From an uncultured Pelagibacteraceae bacterium (GTDB lineage: Bacteria; Pseudomonadota; Alphaproteobacteria; Pelagibacterales; Pelagibacteraceae), in the NCBI GenBank assembly GCA_902580945.1, contig CACHML010000004.1, forward strand, positions 41,591 to 105,590: a stretch of DNA of 64,000 nucleotides. Reading direction: 5' to 3'. The notes under the pieces are model-generated. The model ran no database searches, was not told where the DNA came from, and was given only the letters and a program-made list of their open reading frames with translations. The first letter of the stretch is position 1; each line of letters begins with the position of its first letter. Made by a program: the position numbers and the translations under genes. Below, piece by piece: positions 44,798-52,876 of the stretch.

Positions 44798-45577
44798 ATG
44801 CCTTCAAAAATAAGCAGGCTTATATTAAAAAAAAAAAATAAGTCAAAAATAGTCTGCTTAACAGCCTACTCAAAAAATATTGCTGAAGAAGTTGATAAAT
44901 ATACTGACCTTGTACTCGTTGGAGACTCTTTGGGTTCTGTTTTATATAATTTTGATACTACAAGAAAAGTAAATCTATCTATGATGATTGAACATTCTAA
45001 AAGTGTAAGAAAAGGAGTAAAAAAAAGTTTAATGATTGTAGATATGCCATTCAATACTTATAAAAATAAATTGCAGGCGCTAAAAAATTGTAAAAAAATA
45101 ATTAAAGAAACAAAATGTGATGGTATCAAATTAGAGGGAGGAAGTAAGATCAAAGATATAATTAAACATTTAGTAAATAATAAAATTCCAGTAATGGGTC
45201 ACATCGGTATAACCCCGCAATCTCAAAGAGGCAAATTTAGATATAAAGGTAAGACTGAAAAAGAAAAAAAAAGTTTGTTAAAAGACTCAAAAATCCTAGA
45301 AGAAGCAGGTGTTTTTTCTATTGTGTTAGAATGTATTGAAAAAAAACTTTCAAAAAAAATAACTGAATCAATTAAAATACCAACAATCGGGATTGGATCA
45401 TCAAAGTTTTGTGATGGTCAGATTTTAGTTTTAGACGATTTGTTAGGTTTGACTAATAGTAAAATAAAATTCGTTAAGAAATATGCTAATTTTAAAAGTA
45501 ATATTAGAAATGCAGTTAAAAAATTTGGGTCAGATGTGAAAAGAGGTTCATATCCATCATTAAAGCATTCTTACTAA
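44798..45577 (+). CDS. panB: PanB, 3-methyl-2-oxobutanoate hydroxymethyltransferase
   Basis: First committed step of pantothenate synthesis, adding a hydroxymethyl group from methylene-THF. The 259-residue barrel has the metal and substrate motifs LVGDSLGSVLY, DMPFNTYKN, IKLEGG, MGHIGITPQS, LECI and IGIGSSKFCDGQILVLDDLLG. The protein is Lys-rich and slightly divergent. Its stop overlaps that of the convergent TerC gene by 4 bp (CTAA). No panC is visible nearby. Confidence 0.95.
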   Translation: MPSKISRLILKKKNKSKIVCLTAYSKNIAEEVDKYTDLVLVGDSLGSVLYNFDTTRKVNLSMMIEHSKSVRKGVKKSLMIVDMPFNTYKNKLQALKNCKKIIKETKCDGIKLEGGSKIKDIIKHLVNNKIPVMGHIGITPQSQRGKFRYKGKTEKEKKSLLKDSKILEEAGVFSIVLECIEKKLSKKITESIKIPTIGIGSSKFCDGQILVLDDLLGLTNSKIKFVKKYANFKSNIRNAVKKFGSDVKRGSYPSLKHSY

Positions 45578-46188
45578 AAATACTTTTTAAATTCCTCATT
45601 AATTTTTAGAATTTCTAAGTCTACAAGTCCACCAATAATGAGCTGTATTGCAAGTATAAGAATAAATGCTATTCCAATATAGACGACCCATAAATGTTTC
45701 TGAATATAATTAGCTAAATAAGTGGCCATAGCACCTGTGAGGACTACAGATAAAATTAAACCAAAAATCATAAACCCAAAGTTGCCCTTTGAAGCACCAA
45801 CAACACCTATAACATTATCAAAACTAATTGTTATATCTGCGAAAAGCACTTTATACATACCCTTTGCAAATGACGGTTCTAAGGATTTTTTTGTTGGTGA
45901 TTTAGCTTTTCTCTGAGCTTGTAAAAGATCTTTTCTAAGATCATTTACTATCCAAATTAGAAGCAAACCTCCAAGAATTTTTATGAAGTAAAATTTGAAT
46001 AAATATGTCGCAAATACTGCAAATAAAACTTTAAAAATTAAAGCTCCGACCACTCCCCAAAATATGATTTTTTTTCTATTTTTTGGGATAAAATTAGCTG
46101 CAATTAGACCAATTATTATGGCGTTATCTGCTGCCAATATAATATCTATAAAGATTATTTGCAGTAAAATAAGGGCTTCTTCTATCAA
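45574..46188 (-). CDS. TerC-family membrane protein (YjbE/Alx type)
   Basis: A 204-residue protein of about seven helices. The family's acidic membrane sites appear twice, as DIILAADNAIIIGL and ITISFDNVIGVVG, arranged in two halves. TerC/Alx members export manganese or other divalent ions, sometimes at the translocon. Metal specificity cannot be told here. It is divergent from the TRAP operon, with 114 bp between starts. Confidence 0.85.
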   Translation of the reverse strand: MIEEALILLQIIFIDIILAADNAIIIGLIAANFIPKNRKKIIFWGVVGALIFKVLFAVFATYLFKFYFIKILGGLLLIWIVNDLRKDLLQAQRKAKSPTKKSLEPSFAKGMYKVLFADITISFDNVIGVVGASKGNFGFMIFGLILSVVLTGAMATYLANYIQKHLWVVYIGIAFILILAIQLIIGGLVDLEILKINEEFKKYF

Positions 46189-46260
46189 TATGATAATATA
46201 ATAGTAACAATTTCAAATTTTTCAATAAAACATCGGAAAATTTTTATTGATTTAATAAAT

Positions 46261-46284
46261 AATACATAATGAGATGTATTTTTT
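46261..46284 (+). repeat. Hairpin with T run upstream of dctP
   Basis: AATACAT (46261-46267) pairs with ATGTATT (46274-46280), loop AATGAG, then T to 46284. It resembles a weak terminator or leader stem 19 bp before the dctP start and 8 bp before its Shine-Dalgarno site, and could affect transcript elongation or stability. Confidence 0.45.
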
Positions 46285-46291
46285 AAAAATT

Positions 46292-46298
46292 AAGGAGG
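46292..46298 (+). promoter_or_regulatory. Strong Shine-Dalgarno site of dctP
   Basis: AAGGAGG lies 4 bp before the ATG at 46303. A full consensus site is exceptional here, where most starts show none, and fits very high expression of the solute-binding protein. Confidence 0.85.
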
Positions 46299-46302
46299 AT
46301 TA

Positions 46303-47274
46303 ATGAAAATTTTAAAAACTTTGTTTTCTATTTTATTTTCTGTCTTGTTAATAGCAAATGTAAATGCTTCTGAAAAGTGGGATATGGCTTTAGCTTATGG
46401 TGCGAGTAACTTTCACTCAGCAAATGCAGCAGAATTTGCTAAAAATGTTTCAGAGAAAAGCGGAGGAAAACTTACAATAGTTACGCATCCTGGAGGATCA
46501 TTATTTAAAGGTGGAGAAATCTTTAGAGCTGTGAGAACTGGTCAAGCACAGATGGGTGAAAGATTTATGTCAGCATTGGGAAAAGTTGACCCTATTCTTG
46601 AAATTGACTCACAACCTTTTTTAGCAACTTCATATGACGATGCTATGAAACTTTATCAAGCTTCAAAGCCAGCAATCATTGAAAGTTTAGATCAAAAAGG
46701 ATTAGTATTTTTATATGCTGTGCCATGGCCTGCACAAGGACTGTATAGTAAAAATGAAATCAATAGTGTTTCAGATCTAGAAGGTTTAAAATTTAGAGCT
46801 TATAATTCTGCAACAATTAGAATTGCAGAGCTTACAGGTATGGCTCCAACCAAAATTGAGGCGGCTGAAATCAGTCAAGCATTTTCAACAGGAGCAGTCG
46901 AAAGTATGATTACATCGCCAACAACTGGTAAAAATAGCAAAATATGGGAGAACGGTGTTAAATATTTTTATGATATCGCTGCTTGGTTCCCAAAAAATAT
47001 GGTTGTTGTGCATAGAGGATCTTGGAATAAGTTAGATGCAGATACTCAACTATTAATTAAAAGAGAAGCTGCTGCTGCAGAAGAAAAAGGCTGGATGCTT
47101 TCTAGAGTAGGAAATATTGAAGATAAAAAAGCTCTAGCTGCTGCAGGAATGGTAGTAGGCAAAGTAAATGCTGATTTAGAAAAACATTTCCAAAAAGTTG
47201 GAAAAAAAATGGCAAAAGAATGGAAGAAAAAAGCTGGCAAAACAGGTGCTAGCGTACTTGCCGCATACAAATAA
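46303..47274 (+). CDS. dctP: TRAP transporter solute-binding protein, DctP family
   Basis: Periplasmic binding protein that delivers substrate to DctQM. The 323-residue protein has a signal peptide (cleavage near NAS, residue 22), the DctP-family motifs GASNFHSANAAEFAK, GGEIFRAVRTGQAQMGERF and the conserved Arg region LEGLKFRAYNSATIRIAEL that binds the carboxylate of most substrates, then MAPTKIEAAEISQAFSTGAV. The ligand (dicarboxylate, taurine, sugar acid or other) cannot be told by eye. A terminator follows, so the binding protein is made in excess over the membrane subunits. Confidence 0.92.
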   Translation: MKILKTLFSILFSVLLIANVNASEKWDMALAYGASNFHSANAAEFAKNVSEKSGGKLTIVTHPGGSLFKGGEIFRAVRTGQAQMGERFMSALGKVDPILEIDSQPFLATSYDDAMKLYQASKPAIIESLDQKGLVFLYAVPWPAQGLYSKNEINSVSDLEGLKFRAYNSATIRIAELTGMAPTKIEAAEISQAFSTGAVESMITSPTTGKNSKIWENGVKYFYDIAAWFPKNMVVVHRGSWNKLDADTQLLIKREAAAAEEKGWMLSRVGNIEDKKALAAAGMVVGKVNADLEKHFQKVGKKMAKEWKKKAGKTGASVLAAYK

Positions 47275-47286
47275 AATAAATATAAT

Positions 47287-47318
47287 AAAAAAGGCTGTTT
47301 AAAAAAACAGCCTTTTTT
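47287..47318 (+). terminator. Terminator/attenuator between dctP and dctQ
   Basis: AAAAAAGGCTGTTT (47287-47300) pairs perfectly over 14 bp with AAACAGCCTTTTTT (47305-47318), loop AAAA. The dctQ ATG begins at the very next base. It should end most transcripts after dctP and leaves dctQ with no room for an independent leader. Confidence 0.9.
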
Positions 47319-47804
47319 ATGTTACAAAAATTAAATAAATCATTAAATAGTATTTATAATTATTCAGGATATATAGCTGCAGTTTTTTTAATTCTTATTG
47401 CAGTTTTTATATTAACTGGAATTGCATCTAGAATTTTCGGTTTTTATATAAGGGGGTTAGCTGAATACTCGGGGTATTGTATGGCAGCCTCATCTTTTTT
47501 TGCTCTTTCATATACATTCATAAATGGGGGACATATAAGAATTACGTTATTTTTAGAAAAATCTACAGGTTTTAAAAAAAGATTTTTAGAAGTTTGGAGC
47601 TTAGTCGTCACAACAATATTCGCAGGTTATATGTCATATTATTTTATCAAAATGTTGAAAATCTCATACGAATTTGAGGAAAGAAGCGAAGGTGCTGATG
47701 AAATTTTAATATGGATACCTCAGTGCAGCGTCGCTATTGGAGCAACACTTTTTTTTATATGTGCTTTTCATCTACTAATCTTAAAAATTTATAATAATGA
47801 TTGA
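47319..47804 (+). CDS. dctQ: TRAP transporter small membrane subunit, DctQ
   Basis: A 161-residue protein of four helices: FLILIAVFILTGIASRIFGF, the GLAEYSGYCMAASSFFALSY motif of DctQ proteins, GHIRITLFLEKS and two final helices. It joins DctM to form the sodium-driven permease. The ATG at 47319 sits directly behind the terminator stem, with no visible ribosome site; no later in-frame ATG precedes the first helix. Overlaps dctM by 8 bp. Confidence 0.9.
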   Translation: MLQKLNKSLNSIYNYSGYIAAVFLILIAVFILTGIASRIFGFYIRGLAEYSGYCMAASSFFALSYTFINGGHIRITLFLEKSTGFKKRFLEVWSLVVTTIFAGYMSYYFIKMLKISYEFEERSEGADEILIWIPQCSVAIGATLFFICAFHLLILKIYNND

Positions 47805-49107
47805 AATTTTATTAGCTATTTTTTTTATTACAGTTTTACTGCTTTTTTTAAGCTCTGGAATATGGGTAGCAATAAGCATGATCGGTGTTTCTTCTATTGG
47901 AATGATTCTATTTACTTCTCGACCAGTTGGAGATGCGATGGCCACAACAATTTGGGGTGCATCATCATCATGGACTCTGACTGCTTTGCCTCTTTTTGTA
48001 TGGATGGGAGAAATTTTATTTAGGACTAAATTGTCAGAAAATTTATTTGAAGGGTTGGCACCTTGGTTGCAGAAACTTCCTGGAGGTTTAATCCATGTCA
48101 ATGTTGTTGGATGTGCATTGTTCGCAGCAATATCTGGATCTTCAGCTGCAACAGTTGCCACTGTTGGAAAAATGTCAATTCCAGAGCTAAGAAAAAGAAA
48201 ATATCCAGAAAAAATTTTACTTGGAAGTCTAGCGGGCTCAGGCACTTTAGGATTATTAATCCCTCCTTCAATTATTTTAATTATCTATGGAGTAACTGTT
48301 CAGGAGTCTATTGCTAAACTATTTATAGCAGGAATTATTCCTGGAATAATGATTGCTCTAATATTTATGGGTTATGTAATCATTTGGTCATTGCTAAATA
48401 AAAATAAAATGCCCTTAACTGAAGAAAATTATTCATTTTTAAATAAATTAAGTAAATCAAAACAGTTAATACCTGTAATTTTATTAATCCTTGGTGTAAT
48501 CGGCTCTATTTATACAGGAATTGCAACAGCAACTGAGGCTGCATCTTTAGGTGTTGTAGGATCTTTAATACTTTCTTATTTTCAAAAAAGTTTGAACTTG
48601 AAAACTTTTAAGGAGTCTTTGCTTGGAGCAACAAAAACTTCATGTATGATTGCTTTCATTTTAGCTGGAGCAACATTTTTATCACTCGCGATGGGATTTA
48701 CTGGCCTTCCTAGAAATCTAGCTATTTGGATACAAAACATGGAATTATCACCATACGTTTTAATTTTTGTATTAATGATTTTTTATATAATTTTGGGGAT
48801 GTTTCTTGACGGAATATCAGCAGTTGTTCTTACAATGGCAATTATAGAACCTATGATAAGGCAGGCAGGTTTTGATATGATTTGGTTTGGTATATTTTTA
48901 GTTATAGTTGTTGAAATGGCACAAATTACTCCACCAGTTGGTTTTAATTTGTTTGTTTTACAAGGTATGGCTAATAAAGACATGGGCTATATCGCTAAAA
49001 GTGCTTTTCCATTGTTCTTATTAATGATATTTGCAGTAATCTTAATTGTTTTATTTCCCCAGATAGCGTTATGGATGCCTGAGCAAATGATACAAAATAT
49101 AAATTAA
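47797..49107 (+). CDS. dctM: TRAP transporter large permease subunit, DctM
   Basis: The substrate-translocating subunit of 436 residues with about 12 helices. Clear DctM motifs are LSSGIWVAISMIGV, the GSSAATVATVGKMSIPEL loop and GTLGLLIPPSIILIIYG, ATEAASLGVVG and EMAQITPPVGFNLFVLQG, the ion-transporter family signature. Translated from an ATG overlapping dctQ. Its stop shares TTAA with the convergent TPR gene. Confidence 0.95.
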   Translation: MIEILLAIFFITVLLLFLSSGIWVAISMIGVSSIGMILFTSRPVGDAMATTIWGASSSWTLTALPLFVWMGEILFRTKLSENLFEGLAPWLQKLPGGLIHVNVVGCALFAAISGSSAATVATVGKMSIPELRKRKYPEKILLGSLAGSGTLGLLIPPSIILIIYGVTVQESIAKLFIAGIIPGIMIALIFMGYVIIWSLLNKNKMPLTEENYSFLNKLSKSKQLIPVILLILGVIGSIYTGIATATEAASLGVVGSLILSYFQKSLNLKTFKESLLGATKTSCMIAFILAGATFLSLAMGFTGLPRNLAIWIQNMELSPYVLIFVLMIFYIILGMFLDGISAVVLTMAIIEPMIRQAGFDMIWFGIFLVIVVEMAQITPPVGFNLFVLQGMANKDMGYIAKSAFPLFLLMIFAVILIVLFPQIALWMPEQMIQNIN

Positions 49108-49589
49108 TATTTTGATTTTTTTGTTCCGTCGATAATTTCTTTTAATTCCTGATATTCTTTACAATTACAATTTTTTAAAACTTCCAATCTTTCTTTAGCC
49201 AAATTTATTCTGTTCGTAACAACATATAGTTCACCTAAGTACTCGTTAATTCCAACATGATTTGGTTCAACTTGCAAACCAAGTAAGTAATATTTCTCTC
49301 CAGCTTCAAAATCTCCTAGTTTTCTAGTTGTAAAACCCAGATAATTTAAAGTATCAGCTTGTAATGGTTTTTTTTTATCTAATTCCAATAAAATTTTTTG
49401 TGCTTTTTTGTATCTTTTTAAAGCTTTGTCCATTTTATCTTTCGACTCATATTTTTTTGCAGCCTCAATCAATTTTACTGCATTTTTATAACTTGGTTTT
49501 TTATCTGACGAACTTGTTCCAGCCGCAAAAGACTGAGCAGCAAAGGTTAAAAGTAAAAATAATATTAAAAATATTTTAGTAATTTTCAT
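49104..49589 (-). CDS. Exported TPR-repeat protein
   Basis: A 161-residue protein with a signal peptide (cleavage near SFA, residue 22) and three to four TPR motifs (MDKALKRYKKAQKILLELD, ADTLNYLGFTTRKLGDFEAG, EYLGELYVVTNRINLAKE), probably periplasmic. A CNC pair occurs near the C-terminus. It overlaps the stop region of pxpA (4 bp) as the second gene on the minus strand. Function unknown. Confidence 0.72.
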   Translation of the reverse strand: MKITKIFLILFLLLTFAAQSFAAGTSSSDKKPSYKNAVKLIEAAKKYESKDKMDKALKRYKKAQKILLELDKKKPLQADTLNYLGFTTRKLGDFEAGEKYYLLGLQVEPNHVGINEYLGELYVVTNRINLAKERLEVLKNCNCKEYQELKEIIDGTKKSKY

Positions 49590-50359
49590 AAAAATTTACT
49601 CATATTATTTAAAGGTTTCAAATTTAAATTATTCTCTAATAAATTTTGTTTTACAAACATTGCAGTCTTTAAGGAACTTTGATTATCACCATGTATGCAG
49701 ATGGAGTCAATTTCACAAGGTATTTGTTTACCGCTGTGACAATTAAGGGTTTGGTTTTTGACCATATTCAAAACGTGATTTTTAGCTTGATTAGGATCAG
49801 TTATTAAAGCATGATCTTTAGTTCTAGAAACTAAGGTTCCATCATCTTCGTAATTTCTGTCAGCAAATATTTCACAAGCAATTTTCATATTAAGTTTTTT
49901 TGCAGCTATCTCCATTTTCGAACCAGTCGGAACTAAATAAATTATGTCTTTATCTATGTGATATATTGTTTTAGCTAAAATTGTTGCTAATTCTAAATCT
50001 TCACAAGCCATATTATTTAACGCGCCATGAGGTTTAATATGTGAAACTTTTTCTCCTTGAAGACTGGCTATATTCTGTAATATCTCATATTGATCAGTTA
50101 CTAACTTGGTTATTTCACTAGCTGACAGGTCCATTCTTTTACGTCCGAAATTCTCTGGATCCTTAAATGACGGGTGTGCCCCTATACTAACATTATTTTC
50201 TTTAGAAATCTTCACTACTTCTTGCATTGTCTGCTCATCACCAGCGTGATAACCACATGCTACATTAGCAGAATTTACAATTTTGAGTAGCTCAGGATCA
50301 TTTTCATTTGAATGATGCTTTGATTTTTCGCCTAAATCACAATTTAAATTAATTTCCAT
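49586..50359 (-). CDS. pxpA: PxpA, 5-oxoprolinase subunit A (LamB/YcsF)
   Basis: With PxpB and PxpC, ATP-dependent hydrolysis of 5-oxoproline (pyroglutamate) to glutamate. The 257-residue protein starts MEINLNCDLGE at 50359, exactly the family N-terminus (an ATG at 50383 adds eight residues). ANVACGYHAGDEQTM, IGAHPSFKDPENFGR and HIKPHGALNNMA are the LamB/YcsF metal-binding motifs. It is divergent from pxpB with 27 bp between start codons, so the three subunits are expressed from opposite strands. Confidence 0.93.
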   Translation of the reverse strand: MEINLNCDLGEKSKHHSNENDPELLKIVNSANVACGYHAGDEQTMQEVVKISKENNVSIGAHPSFKDPENFGRKRMDLSASEITKLVTDQYEILQNIASLQGEKVSHIKPHGALNNMACEDLELATILAKTIYHIDKDIIYLVPTGSKMEIAAKKLNMKIACEIFADRNYEDDGTLVSRTKDHALITDPNQAKNHVLNMVKNQTLNCHSGKQIPCEIDSICIHGDNQSSLKTAMFVKQNLLENNLNLKPLNNMSKFL

Positions 50360-50386
50360 ACCTAACAGCTTAAAGTATAACATGAC

Positions 50387-51061
50387 ATGATAAAAAATAT
50401 ATCAAATCTTGGTGACGCAGCTTTATACTGTGACTTTGGAAATGATGTAAACAAGGAAATAAATTCAAACGTAATACAATTTTTTAAAAATATACAGAAA
50501 AGTAAAATCCCTGGTGTTATAAATATTACACCAAGTTATAATAAATTAATAATTAGTTTTGACCTAAACATTACCAACTTTGATAAAATTAAAACAGAGG
50601 TTGAACAATTAAATTTCAAAAATGAAATAGCTAATGTAGGCAAACACATCAAAATACCTGTCTGCTGTGATAACGATTTTGCTCTAGATATAAAAAGATT
50701 AGAAAAATTATTAAAACTTGAAAAAGAGGAAATTTATAAAAAATTTTTTTCTAAAAAATATTATTGTTATATGACAGGTTTTATTGCTGGCATGCCATTT
50801 TTGGGAGATTTGGATGATTCTTTATATGCTAGACGTTTAGATACACCAAGGGTTAAAGTGCCAAAAAACTCCATAGGCTTAACAGAGCAATTTTGTAATA
50901 TTTATACTTTTGAAAGTCCTGGTGGATGGAACATAATTGGAAAAACACCTTTAGATATATTTGATAATAAAAATAATTCCTCACCAAATTTAATAAATCC
51001 AGGTGATTCAATATCATTTTTTCAAATATCAAAATCAGAGTTCGAAGAAAAATATGACTGA
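50387..51061 (+). CDS. pxpB: PxpB, 5-oxoprolinase subunit B (KipI-like)
   Basis: A 224-residue cyclophilin-like-domain protein of the KipI/allophanate hydrolase subunit 1 family. Motifs include HIKIPVCCDNDFALDI and the conserved GFIAGMPFLGDLD, LDTPRVKVPKNSIGL and ESPGGWNIIGKTPL. It partners PxpC, whose gene overlaps it by 8 bp. Starts 27 bp from divergent pxpA. Confidence 0.92.
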   Translation: MIKNISNLGDAALYCDFGNDVNKEINSNVIQFFKNIQKSKIPGVINITPSYNKLIISFDLNITNFDKIKTEVEQLNFKNEIANVGKHIKIPVCCDNDFALDIKRLEKLLKLEKEEIYKKFFSKKYYCYMTGFIAGMPFLGDLDDSLYARRLDTPRVKVPKNSIGLTEQFCNIYTFESPGGWNIIGKTPLDIFDNKNNSSPNLINPGDSISFFQISKSEFEEKYD

Positions 51062-52001
51062 AAATTATTTTGAAGTTTTAAGACCAGGTATAAATACAAC
51101 TTTTCAAGATAATGGTAGAAAAAATTTCTATCATATAGGAATACCTTTTAGTGGTGCGATGGATAATAGAAATTTTGTTATGGCCAATGCTATTTCAAAC
51201 AATAAAAAAAATAATCCTGTTATAGAATTTGCATTACAAGGGCCAAAATTGAGATTCAAAGGTGATAAAGTTTATTTTAATGTCACTGGTGATGTAAACT
51301 TTCAAATATTACGAAAAAATAAAATAGAAGAGGGAGTTTGTTATCAAAATATTATTTTAGAAAATAATGATTGTTTAGACCTAATATCCACTAATAGGTC
51401 TGTTTATGGTTATTTATCAGTGAATGCATCATTTAAGATAGATTTTTATCTTGATAGCTGCTCAGTAAATACAAAAGCAGAAATTGGTGCTAACAATGGA
51501 AAAATATTAGAAAAAAATCAAATAATTAAAATAGAAAATATTACAAAAAAATATTCTCTGAATAAATTAGATTACATAAATTCAAAAATTGAGAATATTA
51601 GAGTAATAAAAGGACCACACTTCGATTATTTTTCTAAAACCGCAAAAGAATTATTTTTTAAAGAGAAATTTAGTGTAACCAAATTGACTGATAGAATGGG
51701 AATTAGATTAGATGGACCAAGAATAGAAAACATTAAAAATACAAACATCAAATCTGAGGGATTAGTTAAAGGAACAATTCAAATAACAGCTGATGGTAAC
51801 CCAATTGTTATGCTTTCGGATCATGGGACTATTGGTGGTTATCCCAAAATTGGAGTTGTTATAAGCGCTGATTACGATAAGTTAGTTCAAATACCACCTG
51901 GAAGTAAAATTAAATTTAAAGAAATCAATTTAAAAGACGCTGAGACTATTTACAGACTTTATGAAATGGAAACCCAAAATTTAATATCTAAAACTAAATG
52001 A
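51054..52001 (+). CDS. pxpC: PxpC, 5-oxoprolinase subunit C (KipA-like)
   Basis: A 315-residue protein of the biotin-dependent carboxyltransferase/KipA family. The ATG at 51054 gives the normal opening (FEVLRPGINTTFQDNGR); an earlier ATG at 51003 is inside pxpB. GIPFSGAMDNRNFVMANA, FALQGPKLRF, RMGIRLDGPR and SDHGTIGGYPKIGVV are hallmark stretches. Coupled to the DMT transporter downstream by ATGA overlap, which may import or export a related compound. Confidence 0.93.
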   Translation: MTENYFEVLRPGINTTFQDNGRKNFYHIGIPFSGAMDNRNFVMANAISNNKKNNPVIEFALQGPKLRFKGDKVYFNVTGDVNFQILRKNKIEEGVCYQNIILENNDCLDLISTNRSVYGYLSVNASFKIDFYLDSCSVNTKAEIGANNGKILEKNQIIKIENITKKYSLNKLDYINSKIENIRVIKGPHFDYFSKTAKELFFKEKFSVTKLTDRMGIRLDGPRIENIKNTNIKSEGLVKGTIQITADGNPIVMLSDHGTIGGYPKIGVVISADYDKLVQIPPGSKIKFKEINLKDAETIYRLYEMETQNLISKTK

Positions 52002-52876
52002 ATTTAATTTCAAAATTACCTGGACCATTATTAATTTTTCTTGGTGCATTTTGTCTTAGTTTTGGAGGTTTAATTGTAAAATCGTTTGAAGGGTCAACGT
52101 TATGGCAAATACTATTTTGGAGACAAGTTTTTTTTATAATCACTGTCACTATATTTTTATACTTTAATTATAAAAAGAATGTATTTAGCAAAATTTACTT
52201 ATCAGGAATTCCAGGATTAATTGGAGGCATTATTCTTGGTATTGGATTTAGTAGTTATGTTTTTGCCATGTATAATACTACAGTTGCAAATACTAATTTT
52301 ATTATTCAGACGCAAACAATTTTTTTAGCAATTTTTGGTTATTTTTTTTTAAAAGAAAAAATTTCAAAAATTACACTAGCATCAATTATTTTAGCAATAT
52401 CAGGTTTAATACTTATGCTTGGAAATACCCTTTCAAGTGGTCAAATGTCAGGAAATATTGTTGCCTTTGTAATGCCTATTACTTTTGCAATTTTAATTTT
52501 AATTGTAAGAAAATATCCGACTGTTGATATGGTGCCTCTTCAACTAGTAGCAGGTGTAGTTGCGATGATTATTGGTTTCTTAGCATCAACTAAAATTTCT
52601 ATATCTATGTACGATATATTTTTAGCATTTATATCAGGCACATTTCAAATTGGACTTGGTTTTATATTCATAACAATTGGAGCAAAAAAAACATTATCTG
52701 CAATGGTTGGCATAATTATGCTTACAGAAGCAATTTTAGGTCCTTTGTGGGCATGGCTTTTTGTAAATGAAAATCCATCATTCTACGTGTTAATTGGTGG
52801 TGGTATAATAATATTTGCAGTTTTTCTACAATTTGTCTCATCATTTAATGGCGAAAATAAATATAATCCTCAATAA
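51998..52876 (+). CDS. EamA/DMT-superfamily transporter 1
   Basis: A 292-residue protein of ten helices in two EamA repeats (first ending FFLKEKISKITLASIILAI, second with GPLWAWLFVNENPS). It lies in the pxpBC operon by ATGA overlap and joins the FAD oxidoreductase by TAATG, so it bridges the oxoproline and lipid gene groups. The substrate is unknown; amino acids and their derivatives are common for the family. Confidence 0.85.
   Translation: MNLISKLPGPLLIFLGAFCLSFGGLIVKSFEGSTLWQILFWRQVFFIITVTIFLYFNYKKNVFSKIYLSGIPGLIGGIILGIGFSSYVFAMYNTTVANTNFIIQTQTIFLAIFGYFFLKEKISKITLASIILAISGLILMLGNTLSSGQMSGNIVAFVMPITFAILILIVRKYPTVDMVPLQLVAGVVAMIIGFLASTKISISMYDIFLAFISGTFQIGLGFIFITIGAKKTLSAMVGIIMLTEAILGPLWAWLFVNENPSFYVLIGGGIIIFAVFLQFVSSFNGENKYNPQ

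Noticed and set aside
47781..48245. 154-residue open frame opposite dctM
   Set aside because: Proline-, serine- and isoleucine-rich shadow of the permease reading frame with no start signal or family resemblance.
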